NCBI GenBank assembly: GCA_964023275.1
Contig: OZ029922.1
Location: 1,818,741-1,882,740 of the forward strand
DNA length: 64,000 bases
DNA from: Norana najaformis
Lineage: Eukaryota > Annelida > Clitellata > Crassiclitellata > Hormogastridae
Direction: 5' to 3'
The notes under the pieces are model-generated. The model searched no databases and was not told the DNA's origin. It was given only the letters and a program-made list of their open reading frames with translations. The position numbers were made by a program, and so were the translations under genes. Shown here in pieces: positions 52,945 to 63,746 of the stretch. Positions within the stretch are counted from its first letter, which is position 1. Every line of letters begins with the position of its first letter.

Positions 52945-55587
52945 TGGACGAACCACTTTGCTATGACCCCTCTTTCCACGCATTTCGTCTTGACGAGCCG
53001 ATGTTGTCGCACAGTTTGTTGTTTCAAGCAACCGCAAGTGTTGCCTTTGCAACACGATGCAACGGAAGCGGTCACTTGAAGCAGGGATCCAGCGTACGGA
53101 AAGGCATTCTTGGAACCAGTGTCATATTGACATGTGCTGCAACAAAAGGTCATTATCATCTGTACAGTCCGCCTTCCTCTCTGTGTGGTCTGTGGAGACG
53201 CTTTTTTTGTGAATCAAACGTTTTACAAATTGGCGTTCTATTCGCTCTGATCTGAGTTTTTGGCGTCTGTCTGGCTTCCTCAGCTTTAAGCTGCTTTGTA
53301 AACATTTTTGCGACAGAAGTGTTAACATCGATGTACAGATGAAACAATTTAAGAATGAAAATTTTTTTCTGGAGTTGTTTTGTATACGAGAGACTTGCTC
53401 TGGAGTTATCGTAAACCTTCAAAAACCAGTTCAGTTGATGTATAAAGTAGTTTAAGAATGAAAAATCTATCTGCTTGTTTTGTACTCATATTTGCTCTGA
53501 TGTATCTGGAGTGGTCTTGAGTCTTTAATAACCAGTTCTGCAGTTTTGTCTGATGACGAACACAATTACTTTAACCCCATCAGGTCTGAATTTGCAGTGA
53601 TTTGCGTGTGTGTATTGGATCATTTGTATAGAGCCTTTTGAAACCTCGTAAAGGATGTTTATACTTTTTATTTAGCTTGTCGACTGTACAGGAAGGAGAT
53701 GTTTCTGTGAATGTTTTGGCATGCTTGTAAAGTGGCACTACATAAACGCTATTAAATTGCGTAATCTTACATTACCTTACAGCATCAGGTTCTGCTAGAA
53801 CATTCTTTCATTTGATTTCTTGCAGTATTCAGTTTTCTAGTTGACGAAGTAAAGACAATTTTTTCAAACTATTTTTGGCTTGTTTCGACTGGGCTACTCC
53901 GAAAGATGACACTTTTTGTCCGGTATTGCCTGAAGTGACCAACTCATTGATCCGTAATGGCACTGTAGAAGTCATTTGTACTGTCTTGCTTTTCTTGTCT
54001 GATTTCTGTGACCCGCCCACGCCTATGCTTCCTCACTCAGATGATGGTGTGGTAATAAATGGATTCGTCATCGTCATTGATGCCCTGTTCGATACTTCGA
54101 ACTACGCGGGCACATTTGGCGATCCGTCTCCATAAACTCTCTCTCTCTCCTGCATTGCACAGACGCTCTGTTCCAAGGTCATCTCGGTCAATTCCTTCAC
54201 GTCATGGATCTATGCCCTGCTTGGTCTTCCACTCCTTCTTGTTTCCTCTGTTTCTTCTGTATCTTTTTCTAAGCAGTTTTTTGTCGTAATGCATTACTTG
54301 CTGGATTAGATTAGATTAGATTAGATTCGACTAGACTATGATTAACAGATTTGTTGAGCTTCTGGTTAGCTGTTGTCCTCTGTAACATCTGTACGTCATC
54401 TGGAAAATTCTTGTTTATGTATTTGGCTGTTGGTTTTTAGTGCCTTTTAGTGATCTTGCACGTTCAACCCTCGTGACCAAGCCATTGAGAACTGATGCTT
54501 TTTGTCAGAGACGTTTCATAAATGAACAATTAATGATGTTACTTGCCTTACTAACCTGAGGAATGATGTTTATATGTTGATGTGTATTAAGTGAGCAGGT
54601 AATTAATTACCTGGCCTTGTTTGGTTTAAATCTGAATAAGCAAAACTGTTGAAATTTATTACTATTTTATGCAAACGTTTATTACACGCACCTTTTCGGC
54701 AGAGGACCGTAACTCATCGTATGTTGATAAGGTTTCCTTCCATGACTTATGTAGATCTAGTAAGTTTTAGAAATACTGCTTTGATGGTTTTAGGCCTTGT
54801 TTTTGACCTTGTGAAACACACCAGCATTGTACTTAACCATCAGGCTGATGATTTTAAAATTTCTCATACACTTTTGCAGGTCTTCGTAATTTTTCTGTGT
54901 AGTACCGTTGCGCTTGTTGTTTTTGGTGACGGGAGGAAGGATTCTTGTTGAAAAGGCAGTGGGTTTATCGTAAGATTAGTTGGGGAAACAGTGCTACTAA
55001 GCTTTCTCTGATAGCATTTTAAAAACTGAGTAAGCAGCATTTTGCAAGAAATTAGATTAATTCTGAAACCTCTTTTTAATTTTCCGTGGTGATGCAGAAG
55101 TTTTTTGTTTAGCTTTTTTGTGTAATTTCGGTGCCTTGACGTGGGAAATCTTTACCCTCGTTTTTTATTTATGTTTCGAGCTAGAATTTAACAGTATTAG
55201 CACTAGAATCAATTAATTTTGAGTTAGTTGTTGGTTCAAACTCCTTTTGTACTTGCTCACGACTTCCAACTGGGCCATTAGAACTAGAATCAAAGTTTCT
55301 GTGGCTAGTTGCCATTGGTTTAAACTCGTTTTGTACTTGCTCATAGGCCATTTACCAGGCAAGAAAGAGTTATTATGGCTTGTTGACCGGTGAGAAAGAG
55401 CAAAGTTGTGAGGCCTGTCAGTGGGTGAAAATCTAGTAGTTACACCTGAGTTGAGGTGAGAAAGGGGTGACATTATTTGAGTTTGTTTATAAAGCAGTTA
55501 AGTTCATTTCTCATCAACCTAGAGAAGACACCTTCTGAACAGGGTCACAACCTAACTCTACAATCTGACAGCAGGCCTGAATAATTT

Positions 55588-55760
55588 GAGGTCATTTTGA
55601 ATGTGTAATGAGCTGCACTCAGTTGCCATTTTGAATGTGTAATGAGCTGCACACAGTTGCCATTTTGAATGTGTAATGAGCTGCACACAGTTGCCATTTT
55701 GAATGTGTAATGAGCTGCACTCAGTTGCCATTTTGAATGTGTAATGAGCAGTTCACAGTC
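55588..55760 (+). repeat. 34-bp minisatellite
   Basis: About five units of gccattttgaatgtgtaatg plus agctgcacacagtt, almost identical. Confidence 0.92.
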
Positions 55761-56389
55761 ACGTAAATGTATGCATTGCTGAAAGATGTTCTGTATAATA
55801 ATGAGCTTTGGAGCTGTGATTTTTTTATTTCAGTCAGTTTTTGTTTGGGTTTTGAATTTACTTAATTGAAGCATTGATTTTTTTTGAGGATTACTGTGCT
55901 CCCTGCTTTATATAATAGCCAATTTATGTAGAGCCAGTGTTACCTTTTCCATTATAGTCTAGTAGTCGGTTCGTGCATCGTGCATGTGTTTAGTTTTTTG
56001 CGATGACATGGTGCGGATTGGATTTCAAGGCTCACTGCTGGTCTGTTTTTTTTGTGTAAAGTCTGGTCGAGTTGTAATGTGCCACGATGTATAGAAGTAC
56101 ATGTAATTGTTTAGTGAGCCAGTATTTGATTGATGCTTTTCAGTCAAATTGGTATTATTAGTCACTGCTACAGCAGTTTTGATTTCTAGTTTTTGCATAT
56201 CTGTTTCCTGGAGAGAGATCTTGGTTAGCACGGATTCCTTTTTTCGAATGTGTGGCTTGAAATTGCCGCATTAGACGGCTTATTTTCCCATTTTGATTGC
56301 CATGACAGAAATTTACTGGATTTTGGCTGCCTATTAAACTTACTTAGGGCTGAGTGGTGGATTCTGAGGGGGCAAAACAAGATATGCCC

Positions 56390-56605
56390 CCACACTACAA
56401 TTTGGCAGACCCCAAATACTGACAGCCCAAATGATCCTGATATTTGGCTCATCCCAAAATGTGACTGACCCCAAACTTTGGTCCACCCCAAAATTTGGTA
56501 GACTTTGTAATTTGACTGATCCCAAAATTTAGCACACCCCAATACTGGACTGACACTGAACTTTGGCATAACCCAAAATTTGGCACGTCTCAAAATTTGA
56601 CAGAC
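56390..56605. repeat. Degenerate CCCCAAAATTTGG-type repeat
   Basis: Units such as accccaaaatttggcaga recur irregularly every 18-25 bases. Confidence 0.75.
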
Positions 56606-56774
56606 CAAAGTTTTTCCTAATTATTTTTTATGCCCCAGGCACCACTATAACTTTCACCCTTCAAACTTCAAAACCTGACTCTGCCTCTGAATGAAATTAG
56701 TGCATTATTAGGCCTAAAGTAGCGCTATAGAAGTATGTAGAATATATTAGATATCTTGCAAGTTCATACAGTGT

Positions 56775-57180
56775 TAAGATGCATTGTTTTCGTGGAAAAT
56801 CTCAGTTTCAGTGCCAGCAGTTGCTGATAGGTCAGTTGCTGATAGGTCAGTTGCTGATAGGTCATTTGCTGATAGGTCAGTTCGTGTGAAGCGGTTGTTG
56901 TGTAGTTTCTTTTAAGTTTTGGCTTCCAGTCGTCTGACAGACAATTTTGACGTTGAAAAAGACGGATTTGTTTGCTTTTGTTGGTGGCAGATCAGGAAAC
57001 TCATTTGCCTTTTACCTTTGAGTCTGGGGTTTGAATCGTGGCTTGTACTGGGGATGTGGCCTATCCACTTCCCAGCTTTTGAATTGATGTCTCAAGTGTG
57101 CTTCAGCCAAAAGGTCCTTGAAACCCTGGACCATTGCCTCTGAGGACTGATGTGTATGGGGCATGTAATAAACAGTTACC
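56775..57180 (+). repeat. SINE-D copy with 15-bp head repeat
   Basis: Five cagttgctgataggt units (56815-56885) precede a body with a B-box-like ggggtttgaatcgtgg and a (ttacctgacc)-type tail from 57172. It matches 52385-52790 inverted. Confidence 0.75.
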
Positions 57181-57420
57181 TTACCTGACCCGACCTTGAC
57201 TTACTTTACTGTACCTTCACCGGTGGAAGGATCTCTTAATAGTATTGGTTACCCATTACCTTGGTAAATGGTGTTGGTGACCTTACCTTCAAAGGTGGGT
57301 GTCTGTTAATGGTGTTACCCTACCCTACCTTACCTTGCCTTTGCAAGTACCTTTAGTGGAGCTACTAGTGGTATTTGGTTACCTGACCTGGCCTGACCTG
57401 AAGTTCACGATGTATGAATG
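57172..57420. repeat. Degenerate TTACCTGACC tract
   Basis: ttaccttacctgacc variants, continuing the SINE-D tail, are interspersed with less regular sequence. Confidence 0.6.
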
Positions 57421-57924
57421 TAGTTATGTGGTATTGATAGCAACAGAGGGTTGTTAGCCATGCTTAAAATTTTCCTGCCTATTGGAGTCTGTTTTTTCTG
57501 TATTTCTCAAGAGTTGGAGTAACATGTGATGTTGGAGGCAGAGTTTCTTGGGTTGAAGTCTGTCACTAAATGTTTGTAAATGATGAAGATTTGGGTGTCT
57601 TTCAAGACGACTTTCAAAAATCACGATTTCTTGTCTGTTTTTGTTTAAATTTGTGATGATCAAACAATCAGTATAGTAGTCAATATAGTTGTACCTCGTT
57701 GAGATGTTTCAGTGCATTGTGAGGCCCTTGTAAGACAGTTTACTAAAGTATTCTCAGCTGGCACAGTTCAAAGGGAGAAGGTTTACAAAAGGAGACGAAT
57801 TTGAACATAGGTAGAAGTCATTTTCCATAAAGGAGAGTAAATACTTTGAAGGTAGAAGAAATATTCAAATGGAGAAGAAATCTTTTTTGTGAGGTACTAA
57901 AGCGCTGTATTAAGTGTCTTGGTA

Positions 57925-57926
57925 CA

Positions 57927-57959
<33 letters not shown>

Positions 57960-57985
57960 CATATATACATACATACATATGTCCA
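57925..57985. repeat. (TACA)n microsatellite
   Basis: About ten catacata units downstream of the TNF ligand stop codon, probably in its 3'UTR or flank. Confidence 0.9.
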
Positions 57986-58168
57986 AATGGACCAGTTTTT
58001 CCGTAGATAGAAGAAATTTTCCACAAGGAGAACAGATATTGCAGATATCAGAAACAGAGGCCAGTAGTGATGCATGGGTTTTGCTACAGCCTCGCGGGCT
58101 TCCTGTGCAGTCACAGCAGAACGTCACGTGACCATCTGGAGCCCAAAGTTCGTGACCTGGACTGAACG

Positions 58169-61100
58169 TCACGTGACCTTCTGGAGCCCAAAGTATGTGA
58201 TCTTGGCGTCGTCGTTGACCATCAAGGGATGGGAGACGGTCACGTAGACCGAATCCCCCGTCGCCAGTTGAACGAGGGACCCAGCGTAGAGGGTGTACTC
58301 GCACAGCGACGCAGAGGTCAAGGTCGACCTGGAACATCGTCCCTCGGCGCGTTCCGTAAGAACCTCACTCTGTTTCGTCTCGTTAATGAACCTAAGTAGA
58401 ACAGGAAGAAGAAGGTCAGTCCACTGAAGCCAATCTCATGAGGCCTGACCTGACCTGAATGACCTGGTACTGAAACCTTACTCTGTCTCGCCTGGTTAAT
58501 AAACATAAGTAGAAGAGGAAAATCATTCTATTAAGCCAATCCCATAAGGCCTGGCCTGACCTGACCTGGCGTGACCTGACCTAACCTGACTTGACCTGGT
58601 ACCGAAACCTCACTCTGTCTCGTCTGGTTAATAATAAAGCTAAGTAGAAGAGGAAAATCAGTCTATTAAGCCAATCCCTTGAGGCCTGACCTGACCTGAC
58701 CTGACCTGGCACTGAAACTTTACAAACAACTTGGCTCTTGCGGACTTGATTGGTATAGCGCCAGGGTGTGCTGTCTGATAGAACTTTCGAGTGGCGTTAA
58801 GAAATCGGAGATTTACATTTGCATCAAACAAGAGCAGTTCTTTAAGCCAACCTGAGAGGCAGACATGGGTATGAAGTGCTAGCGACTTCATTTTCTTAGC
58901 CTCGGCATATTAGGTCGGGTGGCCAACCCTCTCCCTCGACGCCTGATCGCCCCACAAATAGTGTACGGTCAGTGTACTCATTATAGCTGAGCTGGCTATA
59001 GTTGGAGGAGCCGAAATCTCGCAAACAAATTTCTGCCTTGGTCGAGATTTGAACCCTGGGCCTCTTGTGACAGTCCAAGACGCTAATCACTAGACTATCG
59101 GTCACTCCTTGACGCAAATAAATGCAGGGATAAATGCGGTGTTCACCCTACCTTAACAGACAGGCAGACAGGCAGACAGACATAGGCAGACAGAAAGACA
59201 TACATGCATACATACAGACAGAGACAGACAGACATGCAGACAGACAGACATGCATACATACAGACAGATACATACATATACACAGACAGACATACATGCA
59301 TACATACAGACAGATAGAGACAGACATACATACAGACAGATAAGACAGACAGACATGCATACATGCAGACAGACAGAGACAGACATACATACATACAGAC
59401 AGACGGTGAGCGCCAGGCACCTGTTTATATAGACGCTAACTGAGTCGTTGCTGGTCTTCTTGTAGTCTTCTTCGTATTCAACGAAGTAGATCTGACTGTA
59501 GACGAAGTAAATTCCAGCGCTTCCGATAGTCAGTCGACCGTGGCTGTTTACCAATCGACCGTGCAAAACGTTGGGATTGGCCCAGTCCAGTATTCCGTTA
59601 AAACCCACCATCCTCCTGTGAAGGAGTGGCACCTGTAATCAAAGCAGTCACGCATGGCCAGTTGCCATTCGTTTTCGCGCGAAGGTCGAATAAAACTAAC
59701 TGTAATTGGTCTCGCTTTAGTTACACTCGAATATATATTCACCTAAACGATTAAGTGTGCAGCACACGGGCAGCGATGATGATGATTACGACGACGACGA
59801 CGATGATGATGATTACGACGACGACGATGATGATTATGATGATAATGATGGTGGTGGTTGTGGTGGTGGTGATGATGATGACGATGATGATGACGTATGT
59901 AGGACGGATAACAAACAAACATCCGATGACGGTAACAAACATCCGGATTATCAAACGAGTGACGTCATGCGATCGACAACAAGGGGCAGCAGCATGGAGC
60001 CCCTGGACTGAAGGAAGGAAAGAAGAAGGCTTGACACATAAATTCACCCATCGACTGGCACGAGGGCAACATCTTCTTCGAACAGGTATGTGATTGCAAA
60101 CAGATCAATTTCTGTTCATTGCAACTTTTTCAGATCTGTCTGTATTTCAGTGCCCTTGAGGGGTTCTTAAAAGGCGCTATAAAAATGACAAGATATATGC
60201 TTTTTCTGCATCCCTTCTCGCTTCCTAGTTTCAGTTTCTATTAATGTTTGTCACTTTCGCTTTCGCTTTGTATTTCTATGCCATTCTTCCGTCAGCGATT
60301 CCTCCCATCTGAACTTTGTCTGTCTTATGACGTAACGCAGACGGTGGTGCTTAAGCCTCCTCCCCTGAGATGGTTACTCTGACAAAGGGACCTTGAGCAA
60401 GTCCTTAAGGCACAATTGCTCAGCGCCATCGATTAATGCTTTATCACTAGATAACGGCGCTTTATAAAGTACAGAAATGATTGGTTGATTGCAGGCCTAC
60501 CTTTGTAGCCCTTCGATCCCTAGGCCGTTGTGCCTCTTGAATGATTCTGTCCAATCGATAATGTTTTTGCCTATTGAAGCCACCAACGACTGATGCTTCG
60601 TGCATTATGATAACGGCACCCGAGCAGTTTTCTGATTAGATTCGATTCGATTAGATTAGATTGAATCTGGTTAGATTAGATTAGATCGTGGGATAGAATG
60701 TGGATTAGACTGGATTAGATTAGAGTGGATTGGATTGGGCTGGATTAGATTGAATTGGATAGCTAGGATTGGATTGGATTAGATTGTAGATTATATTGCG
60801 GATTAGATTGGATTGGGCTGGATTAGATTGGAATGGATTAGGTTGAGGATTAGATTAGATTGTGGACCAGACTGGATTTTATTAGATTAGACTAGGCAAA
60901 CCTGAATCTGATCCTGGTCCAGTTCCAGTCAGCTGAGCAGCATCAACTTCTCTTTCACGGATGCAACTGGTTCCATTGGCTGACGTCTCCACGGACGGAA
61001 AAACGAGGCATCTTCTCTTCTCACGCGTTCCTTCATTCAAACCATTGCATCAAACCACAACCACAGTAGCAGCGCCATCGACTGATGTTTATTCATTAGA

Positions 61101-62772
61101 TAGTGGCGCTTAATAAATACAGAAATAATAATAATAAATTTACACGATCAAAGCAAAATTTCAGACGATCGGGCCTCCATCTTAAGAGCTACTGAGGTCT
61201 TTCTTCCGCTGATCAACACCATCTATTGTAGAAGGTGGCTATATAGTCATTGGATCTCCATTTTAAATGACCAGGGTCGAGGCCATACGGTTGCTATAGA
61301 AAAACGTGTAGGCCTACATTTACATTTACCTAAGGATGAATCCAGAGGAACCCGGCCGTGGCTTCTTTGAGGGGATTTTCCCTAAGCAAAGAGAGGCAGA
61401 CGGATAAACAGAAAGACAGACGGAAGGACGGACAGAGATTACATCATTTTAGAAGACTGCCTACCTTCGTCTCTTTCTTTTCTGCTTCGAATCTCCAAGA
61501 ACTGTAGTTTAAAAAAATTATATTATTTTTTCCTGTATTTATTAAGTCCCATTTTCCACTGAAAAAGCTTTAATCGATGGCGCTGAGCAATTGTGAGTGA
61601 AGGACTCTGCTCAACGTCCCTACACAGTAACCGTCCGAGGGAAGCTCGAACCCGCACACTCCGTGTTACAAGGCCAGAGCTCAAACCAACTGAGCGCCCG
61701 CCTGGTGACCGCTCAAATCATTCAGTGACGAATTAGGAAGTATACATGTGACAGGGGGTAATGTATTCGAAATCGAATCGTAAACTCGGATTTCTACAGC
61801 GCCCAACGAAAGCTAAGTCGCGGCAACCAGCTTATTCACAGGCGCCCAGTCAAGACAAAATCAATAGGCAAGAAGGGTTAGGTTCCAGGTCAAGATCCAA
61901 GAGGCAGGCAGGCAAACAGGCATGCAGGAAGGCATGCAGCTACGGTGGATGGTGTTTGAAATTGGATCTGCAGGATAGATAAGGGAGAGAAGAAGAATCA
62001 GAATAAGATATGTGGAAGAGGAGTTTTATCAGTTTCGAGCGGAAGACCTACGCAGCGATGGCAAGGGGTGCAGTGATGATGAGTTCATATGATGAGTCAG
62101 AAAATTGCCGTAATTCTGGTGGGAATTTATTAGTTAAAATAAATGGACAGACGTGCTCAGAACTTATTGCAACATAGAGGTACATTTTCCCAATACATTT
62201 TGCTGATGCTTTCGCTGGTTCGGACTAACTTCCGCCGAGGATACCTGTATCCGTACATTTTATTCCAGTCCATAATTTTCTCCGCCATAAACCGCACGCT
62301 TTCCGTGAACTGACCCCCCCCCCCCCCCCCGTTAAAAGGCAAAGGGTTCTAGGCTGCAAACGAAAGTAGTCGTTACCATTCTTAGCAGCATCCGCAGCCG
62401 ATATCCGCCCATTGCACAGCATGTTTCCTTGTCTCCGTTCCGATTGTGAGTGCCATCTTCTCTGCTGCTGGAATCGAACCCGTGACGAGTGAAGAAGATT
62501 TCGGACATCATTATGTCATCTATGGAGGACGACGCGTCCAGAATGGTACTGCACGGCAGGCAGACCCCTGAACTTCTTGGAGCTTGACCTTCAATTCTGC
62601 GTACTTCATCGGTGAGCGACCTTGACCTCTCCCAGACAATGGCCGATAGAACGATGCTGACGACGGACATGGTTGCTGCCATGGCAACCAGGGTCAGTGG
62701 AATGGAGTAGGATTTCCAGGTGGAACGTTTGCCACCGAGGGAAGGAACGGAAGAAAGATAGATGAGATCCAT
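58169..62772 (-). CDS. TNF-superfamily ligand, type II membrane protein
   Basis: A cytokine of the TNF fold, expected to form trimers and bind TNF-receptor-family proteins. Three exons on the minus strand: 62772-62377 carries the start MDLIYLSS, a transmembrane segment (SIPLTLVAMAATMSVVSIVL) and a Cys-containing stalk. 59632-59421 carries VPLLHRRMVGFNG, the NVLHG loop and the core strand GIYFVYSQIYF, phase 2. 58391-58169 carries FINETKQSEVL, two Cys, LYAGSLVQLATGDSVYVTVS and the C-terminal ITYFGLQKVT. The two TNF-domain exons join in phase and cover most of the domain. The first strand (AHLTG region) and any furin site are missing from these exons; a candidate lies at 60902-61040. The length of the insert after FVYSQIYF and the Cys positions recall TRAIL/FasL, but a subfamily cannot be assigned. 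The exon 1 link is an inference. Confidence 0.85.
58357..58720 (-). repeat. Tandem copies of the last TNF exon's acceptor region
   Basis: The exon head and its acceptor (58357-58410) recur at about 58475-58520 and 58608-58660, each followed by a (gacct)n tract (aggcctgacctgacctg). Spacings are about 112 and 132 bases. Confidence 0.8.
58845..59105 (-). repeat. SINE-C, full-length tRNA-Asp-derived copy
   Basis: The minus strand begins gaccgatagtctagtgatta, with gactgtcac at the anticodon arm and gggttcaaatctc as B-box: tRNA-Asp-like order and spacing. The body carries atgccgaggctaagaaaatg. It lies in the intron between the two TNF-domain exons. Confidence 0.85.
59150..59405. repeat. (ACAG/CATA)n microsatellite next to TNF exon donor
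   Basis: About 250 bases of cagacaga and catacata units end some 15 bases from the donor of exon 59632-59421. Confidence 0.9.
59770..59895. repeat. (GAT/GAC/GTG)n trinucleotide tract
   Basis: gatgatgat, acgacgacg and ggtggtggt units lie in the TNF gene intron. The ORFs on both strands are artefacts. Confidence 0.9.
60370..60485 (+). repeat. SINE-B 3' part
   Basis: gaccttgagcaagtcctta, cagcgccatcgattaatgct and taacggcgctttataaag match the SINE-B body and tail. Confidence 0.8.
60630..60895. repeat. GATTAGATTGGATTG-type repeat
   Basis: Irregular gattagatta and gattggattg units fill about 260 bases of the TNF gene intron. Confidence 0.88.
61060..61140 (+). repeat. SINE-B 3' fragment
   Basis: cagcgccatcgactgatgtt, then gatagtggcgcttaataaat and (aat)n. 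Confidence 0.75.
61555..61710 (-). repeat. SINE-B copy
   Basis: On the minus strand, a head gcgctcagttggtttgagct, B-box gggttcgagcttc and the body gagcagagtccttcactcac. Confidence 0.8.
61770..62000 (-). mobile_element. LINE 3' tail (GGGCGCTGTAGAAATC family)
   Basis: It matches 12890-13075 in reverse (aaagctaagtcgcggcaacc, gcaggcaggcaaacagg) and ends in gaaatcgaatcg repeats. Confidence 0.7.
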
Positions 62773-62789
62773 GGAAACTTGGAAAAACT

Positions 62790-63045
62790 GTCTGTAGACG
62801 GTTGATCAAATCTAGGTCAAATGTAGTTCAAATCTAGGGTTAATTGTTAATGCTGACCGATCTCGGTCAAATGTAGTTTAAATCTAGGCTTAATGTTGAT
62901 CGAATCTAGGTCAAATGTAAAATCTAGGCTTAATGTTGATCGAATCTAGGTCAAATGTAGTTCAAATCTAGGCTTAATGTTGATCGAATCTAGGTCAAAT
63001 GTAGTTTAAATCTAGGCTTAATGTTGATCTAACCTAGATTTAATG
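62790..63045. repeat. 44-bp minisatellite upstream of TNF start
   Basis: About five to six units of gatcgaatctaggtcaaatg, tagttcaaat and ctaggcttaatgtt, starting some 20-30 bases before the ATG on the minus strand. Confidence 0.88.
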
Positions 63046-63746
63046 TACATGCACTGAGTAGACCTATAAAAACTAAAGAGGTAACTCACTTACTCACACA
63101 CCTCTTGAGAATTCCTCAGTAGCCAGGTCGAAGGATCATTGGGCTGAGTTACAAAACGACAAAATCAGTCCAACTGCAGGACAACTTTTCAGCCCCCGAC
63201 GTGTGTTGATAGTCGTGTAGTTCACCTGTAGTTGCTAATTCAGCTATAAGCTAAGAGTAGTCATTTATTTTTCCTATATCATATCTTCCTGTGACTACCC
63301 GTCGCTATAAATTTAACTACAATCGGAAAATCACAATAGCAGGTGAACTGCGTTCTTCTGGATAGAGGATTGCTTTTGTATTTCGGAAAGTCCTCTGACC
63401 TAATTCAAGACTTTGCCTACGTATTCATCAGATACAGAGATCTGTCTTCTGTTATGAACCAGGTGCTAACAACATTAAATTGAGTTCCCGAAAACCGAAA
63501 CCGTTTTTCTGCTGCGGTCTGTTCGGGAAATTCCATTTACCCATGCCAATAACCACGCTTCTAGAGCAACTTATGCTGTGTGGTGTTTTAAACCAAGAAT
63601 AGCAGACAGACACTAGTGTTGGATTTACTTGGTCTTAAAGGTTGCAATAAACGTTGAAGAGAAAACTCCATCCCCTGTATTAGGCTACATCCCAGCGATT
63701 ATGCATTTCTGCAGACATTTTTCTCGTGTCCATAGGTCTTCTCCCC
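63046..63746. other. Flank of TNF gene, nothing recognised
   Basis: No ORF of note and no repeat above. The TNF gene promoter or a 5'UTR exon could lie here on the minus strand, but I see no convincing TATA box or splice pair. Confidence 0.4.

Larger units (their letters stand above)
52945..56770. other. Non-coding stretch after the unknown gene
   Basis: AT-rich, with short ORFs only, none recognised. It may hold the 3'UTR of the gene ending at 52944. It contains a gattagatta run (54304-54325), a 34-bp minisatellite (55588-55760) and a ccaaaatttgg-rich tract (56390-56600). Confidence 0.55.

Noticed and set aside
59755-60093. Asp-rich, Met/Thr-rich and Val/Ile-rich ORFs on both strands
   Set aside because: They come from the GAT/GAC/GTG trinucleotide tract.
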